From Undaria pinnatifida (taxonomy: Eukaryota; Sar; Phaeophyceae; Laminariales; Alariaceae): 64,000 nt of DNA. The stretch is taken from assembly GCA_012845835.1 (NCBI GenBank), contig JABAKD010000025.1, positions 8,824,338-8,888,337 of the forward strand, given 5' to 3'. Of the stretch, positions 42,276-54,132 are shown piece by piece. Position 1 is the stretch's first letter. Each line of letters starts with the position of its first letter. The position numbers were made by a program, and so were the translations under genes. The notes beneath the pieces are model-generated. The model saw only the letters and a program-made list of their open reading frames with translations. It had not been told where the DNA came from and searched no databases.

Positions 42276-42891
42276 GTGGCTCTTGGGTTGGGGACGCTAG
42301 GTGAGGCTTGCTCCGCGTAGTCGATGTGGTTCCTGCCTTCCATGACGCGTGCTTTAGATGGAGATACGCCTCGATATTTTCTGAAACTCCTCCCTGAGAA
42401 GGTCCATACCCCTCGACGCACGCTACGGCGGTAGAGGTTCGCCGTTTTGTTTTCTGGGGCTCCTTGCGCGAGGAAAGTCATCCCACGGTAGGCAGGGGTG
42501 CAGCAGATTCTAAGAAGTTTCTGAGCTCTCAACATGAGGAGCTCAAGATTTCACCCGAAATATGGCTTCGAAGGCATTCGTTCGCGCAACCCGGCCAACT
42601 TTCTTGTATGCGCGATCAACCGTTTTGGGTGTTGATTACCGTATTCTACACAAGATAACACACCCCCGGTGATACATTTGAGCGCTTGAAAATATTATCA
42701 CCTGGTGTGGTATCCTGCGGGGGGTGTGGTATCTTCTGTCGCCATATTACTTGGTATTAGACTAAGGCGCTATATTTCGAGCCCCAAAAATTATCACCGG
42801 GGTGTCGTATTCTGTGGGGGGTGTGGTATCTTATGTGGGTGTGTTATCTTGTGTAGAATACGGTATATCTTGATTGTATATACAAGTATTG

Positions 42892-43200
42892 TTTTTTTCA
42901 CACACATCTACTTTCCAGCTTCTGGACAAGCCGTGGTCACAGGTGTCGGTCGTCCCTTCCTGCCCCCCCCCGTTCTTGCCTTCAGTTTGTATCGCGCATA
43001 GGGTTCAGCAATCCCATTGCTCGTCGATTTTTCATCGAGGGTTGCTAACTCACGCTCTCGCGCTTTCCGCAAGTCAATTTGTACGCAAGAAAAAGTCCCC
43101 ACGAATTTATAAGAGTATGCACACGGGGAGGTTCGAGCTCACGAAACAGATCTATACCAGGCTCGAGGATAACCTGGTACGACACCGGGGCGACCGGCTT
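42892..43200 (-). mobile_element. tRNA-derived SINE, family 1, copy c
   Basis: The minus strand reads GCCCCGGTGTCGTACCAGGT at the head and has the shared body with the GCGCGAGAGCGTGAGT core. It follows a short AT-rich tract. Confidence 0.85.
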
Positions 43201-43834
43201 AATATTATAGTATAGCCACCAAAAAAACGACGATTGCGGCGTTTCCAAGCGCCTACGAGTAGCGGGAGCGCGCAGCAGTACGGCTGGAATCATGCTGCGC
43301 CCGTCGTCCCGTGCGGTTCTGTTCGTTATCGTCGTTCGGACACCATTTTTGTCATCGCCAACCAGCGGTGGCCGAAGCCGTAATCGTTAATTTTCGTTCG
43401 TCAATTTTTCCCTATTACTTTAATGAAGATATAATGAGGTATCCAAGGGGTTGTTAGTCCTAAAACAAACACACTCATGATATTTTCATACTATCCGATA
43501 TTTCCACGCTTGAGGAGCTGAACCGGTAAGACACAATTAGTTAATCCAACAACTGCAACCTTTACCGCGGGATGAATCAGGAGCTCTTTATGCCTCTGGC
43601 GAAAGCTGATTCGAGGAAAACAAGAAGCGCTTTAATGTGTACCCGATGAACGATCCCTCGACGTATCTTAGGTATACCAGGGAAAAATATTGCCGAAAAA
43701 GGGGATGAAATTCGGACAATGTGCCCGCCCGTCTTTTGCAGAGAACGTTTTCGCCTAAAAGTGTTACAGCAGTACCTCGATCGTAGCATGCATCTCAACC
43801 AGAAGTAGGATTTTGAGAAACATCCACACCTCGG

Positions 43835-44060
43835 ACAGGTCATGATCTGCATCATATAGATCATGTCGATCATATACATATCACATAGATCGTGTATATC
43901 ATTTAGATCGTTTAGATCATACAGATCATATAGATCATCTACACTAGATCCTGTATATAGATCATAGAGATCATAGAGATATGTAGATTATATGATATAG
44001 ATCATGTAGATCATATAGATAATCTACACTAGATGCTGTATATGCCGTTGTGAGGTGCCG
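43835..44060. repeat. GATC-rich array 2
   Basis: Units such as CATATAGATCATGT and ACAGATCATATAGATC lead into the block GCTGTATATGCCGTTGTGAG...GTACAGGTCCAACCACTGG, then a short CAGCTGTGAG copy, the same order as at 5528-5965. Confidence 0.88.
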
Positions 44061-44869
44061 TGCAAGGTCTGCATCTAGAGAGTACAGGTCCAACCACTGG
44101 AATTTTTTGTTTATTATTATTCTAACTACGTCAGCTGTGAGTTCGACAAATTTAGGATCGATACTCATCTTTGCGAGCTCCGTGATACACCGGCCGCTCG
44201 ATTTCAGGCAGTAAGTTGTCGTGGTTCAGCTATAGACCATGCAGATCGCACGGCTCACACCCGGTAACATGAGCTAGACCATTCAAAGCTGCCGTGAAAG
44301 ATCTGAAATCACGAGCTAGACCTCACAGATCTTCCGTGAAAGATCTAGATCATCACTTGGGGATCGGTGATTTGTCCACCGTGTGGAAACTTCGTAAGCT
44401 CGCTCTGTCTGATGAACCATGCCGTGCGCGTTTAATATATGTGCAACAAAAAAAAAAAAGTTCTGGAAACCCCAACTGGATCCAAACATATTGGATCGTT
44501 TGTCGGTTGAGTAGCGGTTGAGCAGCCCGTTTCTCGTATAATAAGATAATAAGCCATTTAACCCTAAAAAAAGAGTTACCAGTACAGTACTCTGCGTAGT
44601 GGACGAAGAACTGAAACGTTAACCCTAAGAAAAGTGCTACATTACTTTGCGCATAACGGCCAAGAACTGAAACGTCGAATCCCGCGTCAGCCCCGGTAGC
44701 CGTTACGCGCGTACCGTCTCTACCCACAAACCATACCAGTTGAAGTACCACATATTAATAGGAACCACAACAGTAACCCTACTTATCTATTCTCTAGGCC
44801 TAGCATTCGGTATATTACGCAGGTAGAGTGGTACCACCCGCTCGTGTGCCTCTTTTTATAAACATTGTT

Positions 44870-45275
44870 TAAATTAAAATACACTCCAGCTGTGAGATCG
44901 AATATTTTGTCGAAACTCATCTTTACTCATCTTTGCAAGCTGTGTATATATTATAAAAATTAAGATACACTCCAGCTGTGAGATCGAAGATTTCGTCGAA
45001 ACTCATCTTTGCAAGCTGTGTGTGATACTCCGATCGCGCGCATTACGAGTTGTATGTCCTCATGAAGGATATAGGTCGGCGACTCCCCTTACAACTACAG
45101 TGTAGCTATCAGGGTCAACAGGATGATTTTAGTCAGTCTGTGCGCGGAAACTATAAAATATATTCTATTACACTGCTGTGATGCAGCTGTGTGATCGAAG
45201 ATTTCGTCGAAACTCATCTTCGCAAGCTGTGTGTGATACTCCGATCGCGCGTATTACTCGTGTGTGCCTTTACAT
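44870..45275 (+). repeat. CAGCTGTGAG repeat cluster
   Basis: Three starts (near 44887, 44974 and 45183) carry CAGCTGTGAGATCGAA or a close variant, followed by TTCGTCGAAACTCATCTTTG and GCAAGCTGTGT. The middle one is the most complete, to about 45165. Confidence 0.8.
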
Positions 45276-45849
45276 ACTTCCACAACTGCTGCGTAGGAGA
45301 AGCTAGATGCACGCGACGAGACAAGAGAGTGGGCAAATATTTATTCTCTCCTGCTTTGTCCTCTGATCATAATACGCCACGCATGTCCGTAGAGCCCATG
45401 ACATCTGCCGATGGTTGATTCTGTCGTATGTTAATAAAACCCGTGTCTCATTAGTTCTGCGAACTTGAGATATGGTTATGCATACGTACGAGTATTCTGG
45501 TACAAGAGGGTACCCCGATTTTCGAGCACCCATTTCCGATTCGGTTTTTTTTCCCCATTTTAAATCCAAGTGTTTTGTCCCCATATCGGGAGTGCGGTGC
45601 TAAACGTGTTCGGGAGTTGAGAGCGGTCAACTCGGCATGTCCCGCCACACTAAAGGCCATGTATTTCCCGCTACAGATAGGAGCGCTTTGGAATCAAGCG
45701 CGCCGCCTGTGTCGACTTTTCACGGAGCGGGGTGCCCACCGTAGGTCCCCTTTATCGGGGTTTATTTTTAGTTTATTTTTTGTCTCGTGTTTTTGGCGTT
45801 TTCACAAATCACGAGAGGGCGTCAAATCACGAGAGGGCGTCGACCCAAC

Positions 45850-46160
45850 TTTTTTTTTTTTTTCTTCACACATATCTACTTTCCAGCTTCTGGACAAGAC
45901 GTGGTAACAGGTGTCGTCCCTTTCCCCCCCCGGTTCTTGCCTTCAATTTTTGACTCGCATAGGGTTCAGTAATCCCACTGCTCGTCGATTTTTCATCGAG
46001 TGTTGTTAACTCACGCTCTCGCGCTTTTCGCAAGTCAATTTCTGCAACAAGAAGAAGTCCCCACGAATTTGTACGAGGATGCACTCGGGGGGATTCGAAC
46101 TCACGAAACTGACCTATACCAGGCTCGAGGATAACCTGACACGGCACCGGGGCGACCGGC
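45850..46160 (-). mobile_element. tRNA-derived SINE, family 1, copy d
   Basis: It has the full family layout, with a long T run at 45850-45863 representing the A tail. On the minus strand the B box reads GAGTTCGAATCCCCCCGAG, close to the GGTTCGANTCC consensus. Confidence 0.87.
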
Positions 46161-46879
46161 ACACCTACAAAAACCCTAACCCCAGCCCTAGCCGAGGCTA
46201 TAAGGCTAAGGCATCTTCCTACGCAAGCGCAGCTTCGACCGCGCTTTTTTTTCACGGAAAATCTGATGAAGAAAAATGTGCGGACCACCTAAAGAAAAAT
46301 CGAAGAATATTTGGCACCTTCTCCATCCATCTATCCGTGGGTATGATTTGTGGATTGAGATCACTGATGGAAGGCCTGGCCTCACTGCACTTGGAGAGCT
46401 ACACGGTATTATTATATATTAGGGGATCCGGTGTGTGTGTTTTTGCTGGGCTTTTCACGGATCGGTTTACTGCTGTTCATGGATCGAATCGGTGCAGGGT
46501 GACCGACCCGACTCGAGATTTACAGATTTCAATGATTCAAGAAAATTCTTTGACCCGACCCGTTCCGACCCGTGAGGTCTCTCGAGCACCTCCTCAACCG
46601 ACCCGACTCTACGACGGAATACTTGAAAAAAAATCTGACCCGAGCCGCGGGCCGGGCCACGTCATGACCCGTGAACCAGCCCTGGTATTTTTGCTGTTAT
46701 TGCCCGTTAATCGAGACACGTGTTACGGCAGAGGGAGCTGTTTTTTGTCCGGAAAACGTTTATGATGAACAAGAGGACCGTCAACTGAGGAAGCTACCGG
46801 AAGCCGTTCCAATGTTTTGCGATCTGCGTTCTGTACCTAAGCCGTTGGATTGTTCGACAAGTCGAGCAGATTATCTATC

Positions 46880-47350
46880 CCCACGTGATGATCTAGATCT
46901 CTCAGGGAAGATCTGTGTGGTGTAGCGCATGTTACCGGGTGGGAGCCGTACGATCTACATGATCGAGCACATGATTTCCTGGGTTAGATCTGTACTGTTA
47001 TACGATGTATACAGATCCCCCACATCTAGCGGCAGATACACAGGATATACTGTGGATGATCTATGTGATCTGTAGATGATCTAGGCCATGATCTGGCGTG
47101 AAACCTGTCTTGTCACCACGGAATAGATTGTGGACAGATCATCGATCCCCGCTTGATGATCTAGATATTTCAGCGAAGATCTGTGTGGCCTAGCTCGTAT
47201 TACCGAGTGGAAGCCGTACAACCTGCATGATTTAGTACATGATTCCTGGGTTGGATCTGCACTTTATGTATACAGATTCTGCACAATATCTCAAGACGGC
47301 AGATACAAGATCTATATGATCTATATGATCTATATGATCTAGATCATGAT
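46880..47350. repeat. GATC-rich array 3: two tandem ~265-bp units in inverse orientation
   Basis: TGATGATCTAGATCTCTCAG...GAAGATCTGTGTGGTGTAGC at 46885 recurs as TGATGATCTAGATATTTCAG...GAAGATCTGTGTGGCCTAGC at 47154. Each unit ends with the reverse complement of the conserved TATCTGCCGT block and a run of TATATGATC units. Confidence 0.85.
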
Positions 47351-47372
47351 GTGTCCGGGTTGTGTATATTTT

Positions 47373-47683
47373 AGCCGGTCGCCCCGGTGGCGTATCAGGT
47401 TGTCCTCGAGCCTGGTGTAGGTCAGTTTCGTGAGTTCGAATCCCCCCGAGTGCATAGTCGTACGTATAAATTGGTGGGGCTTTTTCTTGCGCACAAATTG
47501 GCTTGCGGAAAACGCGAGAGCGTGAGTTAACAACACTCGATGAAAAATCGACAAGCAGTGGGATTGCTGAACCCTGTGCGAGTCAAAAATTGAAGGCAAG
47601 AACCGGGGGGAGGAAGGGACGACACTTGTGACGATGGCTTTGTCCAGAAGCTGGAAAGTAGAAGTGTGCGAATATATATATAT
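47373..47683 (+). mobile_element. tRNA-derived SINE, family 1, copy e
   Basis: On the plus strand the head is GTCGCCCCGGTGGCGTATCA and the B box GAGTTCGAATCCCCCCGAG. The body ends AGAAGCTGGAAAGTAGAAG followed by a TA microsatellite instead of a pure A tail. Confidence 0.87.
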
Positions 47684-47684
47684 G

Positions 47685-47880
47685 TACATTGTTGACCCTG
47701 ATAGCTACACTGTAGTCGAAAGGGGAGTCGCCGACCTATATCCTTAATGAGGACACACAACCCATAATACGCGCGATCGGAGTATCACACACAGCTTGCA
47801 AAGATGAGTTTCGACAAAATATTCGATCTCACAGCTGGAGTGTATTCTAATCTTTATAATATATATTGAAGCCTGCCTTG
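47685..47880 (-). repeat. CAGCTGTGAG repeat, minus-strand copy next to a SINE
   Basis: The plus strand reads GGAGTCGCCGACCTATATCC, then GCTTGCAAAGATGAGTTTCG and TCTCACAGCTGGAGTGTATT. It abuts the TA tail of the SINE at 47373-47683. Confidence 0.8.
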
Positions 47881-48404
47881 AGTGTGGAGTTTTTGTTGAT
47901 CTGAGAGCAGCGGCAACAACAGCTGCTGCCGTACATGCAAATACCACCGACATGAACGGTCACGAGGCGAGCTCCGTTTGCTCTTTGCTCGGGGAGACGA
48001 GAGCAAGGCCATCGCCCTGTCTGCTCTTGTCGATACTGTGGTTTTTTTATGTGACCTAGATCGTCGCAGACATGGTGAAAAAAAACGAATAAAAAAGACA
48101 TCGCTCCAAGCCAAGATATGAATGTAAACGTCCTAACGCCACCTATATTTCGGCCCATAGTGGTATGTCATTGTGTTGTTATAGTACGAAGTACATGCAG
48201 TCTATAGGAATATGTTACAGAAAGTGCGGTGCAACTCGTAAGCCAACGAGCTTCGAGAAAACGCGTGATGCTATTCTGTTTCAATGCGTGATACCTGACG
48301 TTCGATTGCGCGGCAGGGAGGACCAAACGTGCGGTCAGTGCAACCCATAAGCCAATGGGCTCGGAGTAAACACGCTATGATACGTTCGATTGTCCCGCAG
48401 GGTA

Positions 48405-49205
48405 TATATTATAAAAAATGAAAGTACACTCCAGCTGTGAGATCGAAGATTTCGTCGAAACTCATCTTTGCAAGCTGTGTGTGATACTCCGATCGCGCGC
48501 ATTACGAGTTGTGTGTCCTCATGAAGGATATAGGTCGGCGACTCCCCTTACAACTACAGTGTAGCTATCAGGGTCAACAGGGTGATTTTAGTCAGTCTGT
48601 GCGCGGAAACTATAAAACCCGTTTCTGAGGGGGACAAAATCTGACAGCTGTGGAGGGAAATGTATCCTTTTATCAAGTGAATCTTGTAAATCGAATAACC
48701 GGTGAGGGGGGGGGGCGGAATTTTGAAGGACGTGGGGGCCTGGTTTTGATCAAAAGCGAGCGGGTTTGGCGGGGGGGGGTTGGGGCGGGGGGGGGGGGGC
48801 GGGGGGGGCAGCTCAGTATGTGCGTGGAAACTATACATCATTTTGAGGGGATAAATGTGACGGTTTTGGAAATAATGCATCAATTTATCATGTATATCCT
48901 GGGGTAAGTCGTACAATCAGTGAGTAAAGAGAGGGTGGAGTGTTCGAGGGGGTGGGGTTGGGATGGGTTGGCGGGGGGGGGGGGGGGGGGAAGGAAGGGC
49001 TTTAGGTGAGGGGTCTGTTATACGTGTGGTGCTAGGTCTAGGCGATGGTGCGGGTGATGGGGAAGAAGGGGGCGTTCGAGGCGGGGGGGGGGGGGGGGGG
49101 GAACAGCGGCATGGATGGCTCTCGAAAGATAATGAGGTGATATCCTGTGCGTGAAGTGTTTATTAATCTGGCGGATTTCGATATTTGGTGGGGCGTTTGA
49201 GTAAG
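48405..49205 (+). repeat. CAGCTGTGAG long element, tandem copy 1
   Basis: This ~0.8 kb unit starts in TATATTATAAAAAATGAAAG and runs through the CAGCTGTGAG block, the GAAACTATAAAACCCGTTTC block and long G-rich tracts. It closes with GCTAGGTCTAGGCGATGGTG and GGCGGATTTCGATATTTGGT. It probably shows the near-full-length structure of the family. Poly-G runs may be mis-sized. Confidence 0.75.
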
Positions 49206-49214
49206 GGAGAGCAA

Positions 49215-49925
49215 GTATTATTAATATCAAAATACACTCCGGCTGTGAGATCGAATATTTTGTTGAAACTCATCTTTGCAAGCTGTGTGTGATACTCCGA
49301 TCGCGCGTATTACGGGTGTGTGTCCTCATTAAGGATATAGGTCGGCGACTCTCCTTGCAACTACAGTGTAGCTATCAGGGTCGACAGGGTGATGCAGTCT
49401 GTGCGCGGAAACTATAAAACCCGTTTCTGAGGGGGACAAAATCTGACAGCTGTGGAAGGAAATGCATCAATTTATCAAGTGAATCCTGTAAGTCGAATAA
49501 CCGATGAGAGGAGGGCGGAGTTTTTAAGGACGTGGGGGCCTGATTTTGATCAAAAGGGGGGCGGGAGGGGAGGAGGGGGGGGAGGAGACGTGTGGGGCAG
49601 GTCAATTTGTGCGTGGAATCTTCAAATCCTTCCTGTGGGGGAGGGGGGGGGGAATGTGGCGGGGGGGGCGGGGGGCGGGGAGGGAAGGCTTTAGGTCGCA
49701 TAGATGTAGGGGTTTGCTATACGCGTGGTGCTAGGTCTAGGCGATGGTGCGGGTGGTGGGGAAGGAGGGGGCGTTGGGGGCGGGGGGGGGGGGAATCGCA
49801 GCAGCGGCATGGACGGCCCTAAAAAGATAATGAGGCGATATCCAGGGCGTGGAAGTGATTATTACTCTGGCGGATTTCGATATTAGGTGGGGCGTTTAAG
49901 CAATAGAGAGCGAGGGAAAAGAAAA
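49215..49925 (+). repeat. CAGCTGTGAG long element, tandem copy 2
   Basis: It has the same order of blocks as the preceding unit, from ACACTCCGGCTGTGAGATCG to GGCGGATTTCGATATTAGGT, in direct tandem. Differences are concentrated in the G tracts. Confidence 0.75.
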
Positions 49926-49934
49926 GTATATTAT

Positions 49935-50135
49935 AAAAAATGAAAATACACTCCAGATATATATATATATATATATACATTGTAGTTGCAAGGGGAGTCG
50001 CCGACCTATATCCTTAATGAGGGCACACAACCCGTAATACGCGCGATCGGAGTATCACACACAACTTGCATAGATTAGTTTCGACAAAATATTCGATCTC
50101 ACAGCTGGAGTGTTTTCATTTTGATTTTTATAATG
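49935..50135 (-). repeat. CAGCTGTGAG repeat, minus-strand copy
   Basis: It contains GGGGAGTCGCCGACCTATAT and GATCTCACAGCTGGAGTGTT. A TA microsatellite lies at 49957-49978. A short plus-strand fragment of the same repeat follows the next SINE at 50470-50533. Confidence 0.75.
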
Positions 50136-50155
50136 TATACCGGTATATTCGAAGG

Positions 50156-50468
50156 CCTGTCGCCCCGGTGGCGTATCAGGTTATCTTCGAGCCTGGTGTA
50201 GGTCAGTTTCGTGAGTTCGAATCCCCCCGAGTGCATATTCGAATATATTCGTGGGGACTTTTTCTTGTTCACAAATTGACTTGCAGAAAGCGCGAGAGCG
50301 TGAGTTAGCACCACTCGATGAAAAATCGACGAGCAGTGGGATTGCTGAACCCTATGCGCGATAAAAATTGAAGGCAAGAACCGGGGGGGAAGAAGGGACG
50401 ACACCTGTGGCCACGGCTTGTCCAAAAGCTGGAAAATAGATGTGTGTGAATATATATATATATATATT
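50156..50468 (+). mobile_element. tRNA-derived SINE, family 1, copy f
   Basis: It opens GTCGCCCCGGTGGCGTATCA and keeps the B box GAGTTCGAATCCCCCCGAG and the conserved body. It ends in a TA microsatellite. It sits between two copies of the CAGCTGTGAG repeat, as copy e does on one side. Confidence 0.87.
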
Positions 50469-50534
50469 ATACAAATTAAAATACACTCCAGCTGTGAGAT
50501 CAACTATTTTGTCGAAACTCATCTTTGCAAGTAT

Positions 50535-52840
50535 GTATATACGAAGTACCTGGTATATATTTGTGTTGTACAGGTCTACAATAGTACTACGTAGAATGCG
50601 GTGCAACTTAAGCCAATGAGCTTCGATGACTTATCGGTTGAATGCGTGATATCTGACGTTCGAATGTGCCGCAGGGAAGTGCTTGGCGAAGATCCCTTGG
50701 GTCAAGTCCTTCGACTTTAGGCGCGGAGCGAAGGCGAGTATTTAATCGAGGGGGGGGGGGGGGGGTGCACTATCACACATAGATGGTAGTATTGGATATC
50801 GTATCAAGGAACTTACCCGTATTTTGAAATATTCGAAATATCGTTTTTTTTCCGATTCATATTACATCGAAGTATCGAAAGTTGCGATGCGTCAAAATAT
50901 CGTTTTTTTCGATGTATCGAAGTTATCAAAATATCGAAGTGGCGATAGGAAAATATCGAACTTCGTTAAATCGTGTAAGATCGAACGCGTTTGTTTTGCC
51001 CCCCATCCCCTGGGTGCGACTCCTTCGACTGTAGACGCGGGCAACAAGCACGAGTGTTAAGTCGGGCGGGTATTTTTATCTCGGGCGATCCGGAAATAAT
51101 CTTCAGTTATTATTAGCTCGCTTTACGTCGACGGCTGATGCTATGCTTCGTTCATAAAATACGTTGTTTTTGAATTCGTGACTGTGTGCCCACCCGTAAT
51201 CGGGTTGCTCAGTGAATTGATGTCATCGTTTAACCGATTTTGGGATTTGAAGAACAAGCGATGTCTTTGTTGATCCATGTGCCGAAAACTCGCCATGCTG
51301 GATGTAACGATGTATGCAGTAGTGGTTCAATATCGACCTAGGGACCGACTACTGCTTGCTGTGCGGGGGTGCCTCTGGCCCTGTACTGGTCACTCACACT
51401 AGGGTTGCTTCGGATGTTGTGTCTCTCGTATTGATGACTTCCCGTCCGCCGGATGCCTTCCGATATGAAGGGGGGCGGGAAGCCTTTTCAAGGCAGGCGA
51501 TAACGCCTGCCAGGGACTGAGGGGACGCCTGCTATAAACCGTCGCGCCGCAACGGGGGAGATGGAAAACAAAACATGTATCGTCTCCGTAGGGTGTACTA
51601 TTGTAACAGATGCCTTATGCATCGTTTCGGTCGAGTGTGCAGAGAAACAAAACAGCAACACACTCCTTTATTTTTGTTCTTAGCAGGTGCCCAGATTCGG
51701 GATGCTTGGTGCGCGGAGGAGGCACGAAACTACGTAAAAACTACCCAATTATTGTTAGAACGAAAACGCATCCATTTTTTTTTTCTTCTTTCAGCGCTGT
51801 TCACGGGAGACTTCAAACGTCGCGCGGGTCAGGTCGGGTCGGAGCGGCTGACCCGACCCACGATTTTTTTCACGATTGTCTTGACCTGGTCTGACCCGAC
51901 CCGACCAATGAGAGCTTGAACATGTCCTAACCCGTGAACGGCCCTGGCCCGTGCTACGATAGAGGCAGATTCGACGCGAGTCGACGAGAGAAGAAAATGC
52001 TGACTTCTTCTCGCGACAAAAACTGAAGGCACGTACCGTAGTGGGGAGGGGGGAGGAGGGCCCGTTATGTGACCCCGGATCTGAGCTTCTACTGGGAGGG
52101 AGCGAGAGAGGAGTGCGAGGATAGTAAATGGGATGAAAAGAAAAAAAGAGGTAGCATTTTTTGGCTCAAAACGTTTTTCTGCTTCTTAACACAGAATCGT
52201 CGGAATTCTTTTTGTATTTTGGCAAGAGCATTTTTTGGGTCTACTCATCGGGTTGCACTTTCATTTTTCACCTTTTATTGTTTTTTTTTAATCCTCCTGC
52301 GGATGGGGAATAATAAAGCTTAAGCTCACCACACTTCCACGTATTTTTTCATAGGAGTCGTTTGTCAATTTAACTCGAATGTATTCGCAATCCAGCGCTG
52401 TCATAGCTGGCGTGTTCTTCAGTTCCCGTGGTCGCGACAGCACGAGCTGTCCCTACCGGCGGTCCCCGTTTCTACTCCAGCAGCGCAGGATACCGTTGTA
52501 TACGAATACACGAGTATGTCGACCCGACCTGACCCCTGGGGGTCAGGTCCGGTGGAGATAAGCCACCCGGAACGTCGTCATTCCGAATAGTGTGGGACTT
52601 GCGCAAGCTCACCCACTAACAACACCCTCGGCCATGAGAAAATTGCCTTCCGCCGGACTTGGTACAATTATGGTCCACTCTACTCGTTCGGGCGTTGGTC
52701 CTCGAGCAAAAATCGTTTTTTGCGCGAAGTGTAGACCTCCTCACGAGACGAACCTCATAAAGAACGGTTCGCTTTCACCTTACCGTTTATACACGTGCTA
52801 TACTATCATACATACGATAGAAGCAGCACTTTTCGTCTGA
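50535..52840. other. Intron 4, right part without supported gene
   Basis: A poly-G run lies at about 50749-50765. A short repeat of AAATATCGAAGTATCG-like units lies at 50825-50965, and GACCCGACCC-rich sequence at 51820-51910. The rest shows no recognisable coding or repeat family. Confidence 0.5.
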
Positions 52841-52844
52841 AGTG

Positions 52845-53150
52845 GTTTCTGACTGACGAGGCGGGCGCTCCTTTTAAACCCAAATTCGCCGCAAATAGGC
52901 TGTCTTTATGTCGCATGATGTATACCTTAGGCCATGAGATTTTTCATCCGCGATAAAGCAGGTTCATATGTTGCCAAATCAGTTTTTGGGTTAAGGAGGA
53001 CTCCTTATACACCCAAATTCGTCGGAAATATGATGTCTTTTTTCGCATGATGCCCGATGTATATCTTGGGCCAAGGGATTTTTCATCCGCAATAAAGCAG
53101 GTTTGTTTTTTCCCAAATCAGTTTTTTGGGTTGAGAAAAACATGTCTTAA
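52845..53150 (+). repeat. Two tandem ~150-bp units with GGCCA(T/A)G(A/G)GATTTTTCATC
   Basis: ACCCAAATTCGCCGCAAATA...TTTTTCATCCGCGATAAAGC is followed by a second unit, ACCCAAATTCGTCGGAAATA...TTTTTCATCCGCAATAAAGC. Relatives lie at 13265-13300, 30715-30850, 61130-61290 and 61560-61640. Confidence 0.8.
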
Positions 53151-53265
53151 CCGCTTAAAGTGAGGGGTAGTGTTGAGAAAAAAGTGGTCGCCTCTATCGT
53201 AGCACGAGTCGTCTTCCCCCTACCGTATCCTGATATACGTAATCAATGTTTGGTGCTTTCGATAG

Positions 53266-53418
53266 GTACCCATTATTGCGATGCTTGATGCGCGGAGCGG
53301 GGTGGAGTGCGACGTGGCCTGGGGAGGAAGCAGTCACGACCCTGCCAACGCGCCCGGACCATCATTCTTCGAGAAGATGTTTCCTGGAACTTTCATACCG
53401 CTGACGAAATTTCTCAAG
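53266..53418 (+). CDS. TRF4-like: Predicted exon 5: VPII block and third catalytic Asp
   Basis: After acceptor TTTCGATAG the 51 codons read VPIIAMLDARSGVECDVAWG, then a loop, then a Pro/Leu-rich stretch ending PLTKFLK. This matches the family segment VPIIK..D....V.VDISFN...G...A..I......P....LVL.LK. The Asp in ECDV corresponds to the third catalytic carboxylate, so all three acidic residues are present in the gene. The exon ends in phase 0 at CTCAAG before GTGCGT, and phase 0 continues exactly into the exon at 55364. Downstream, the last 50 or so bases of the exon with the donor are repeated about seven times. Confidence 0.92.
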
Positions 53419-53870
53419 GTGCGTGGTCGCTGTATTTTGCGTTCTTACTTTTCCGGCAATTTTCCGGCCGCTAAAGAATTTTTTCGTAAGGTAGTACGAG
53501 GTGTTCTTTGCTGAGATGTTTCCGAGAAGTTTCCGAGCGCGGAAGAAAGTTCTGAAGGTGGCATGTGTTCTTAGTTGAGATGTTTCCGAGAAGTTTCCAA
53601 GAGCTGACGAAATTTCTGAACGTGAAAGGCGTTTTTTGTGGATACGTTTTCTAGAATTTTTGGACCGCTGACGAACTTTCTGAAGGTGAAAGGTGTTTTT
53701 CGCTGAGATGAATCCGAGGAATTTCTCGACCGCTGATGACATTTCTGAAGGAGAGAGGTGTTCTTGGCGGAGATCTCGACGGAATTTGTGATGATGCACG
53801 ATGTATTTCGCGGAGATGTGTCCAGCATTTTTCCGGGTCTTGACGAAATTCCTCATGGTGGGTGTTTGGG
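53370..53870 (+). repeat. Tandem array of the exon 5 end plus 5' splice site, about seven copies
   Basis: The final ~50 bases of exon 5 and the intron start recur with a 64-72 bp period. Each unit resembles TGAGATGTTTCCGAGAAGTT, then GACGAAATTTCTGAAGGTGA. GT follows the equivalent border at 53491, 53558, 53622, 53686 and 53858, and is lost near 53751. One intermediate copy near 53770-53815 is partial. The whole lies in intron 5 directly after the functional donor at 53419. Confidence 0.9.
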
Positions 53871-54007
53871 GGTGCCTGCCTACAAGCGCAGTATAGATGC
53901 GTTTTTATAATGACCTCGGGGCAAGGGCAGTGTTTTGAAACAATTTCTCGTACTCTCCTTCCTCTTGGCTCACTGATCCTACCCCGTCTCGAAGGTGGTA
54001 GCAATGC

Positions 54008-54132
54008 CTGGGAGGGGGTGTACTCACGTCATGCGTAGCCGTTGTGGTACGACCATAGACCCTCGTATCCCTTCAATGTCGAGACGGAGCACGTCGGATT
54101 TTCACCGACCAGGCAGACATCGCGTGCACCAA
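54008..54132 (+). repeat. Dispersed repeat shared with 365-490
   Basis: It carries ACCATAGACCCTCGTATCCC and GACGGAGCACGTCGGATTTT, then CACCGACCAGGCAGACATCG, parallel to the copy near the window start. It lies in intron 5. Confidence 0.65.

Noticed and set aside
46079-46765. 228-residue open frame
   Set aside because: Its first part is a SINE and its later part a GACCCGACC-rich repeat; no consistent protein content.
47373-47450. SINE heads as true tRNA genes
   Set aside because: The B box is good, but the 3' half does not close a convincing acceptor stem, and the sequence continues into a conserved SINE body in all copies.
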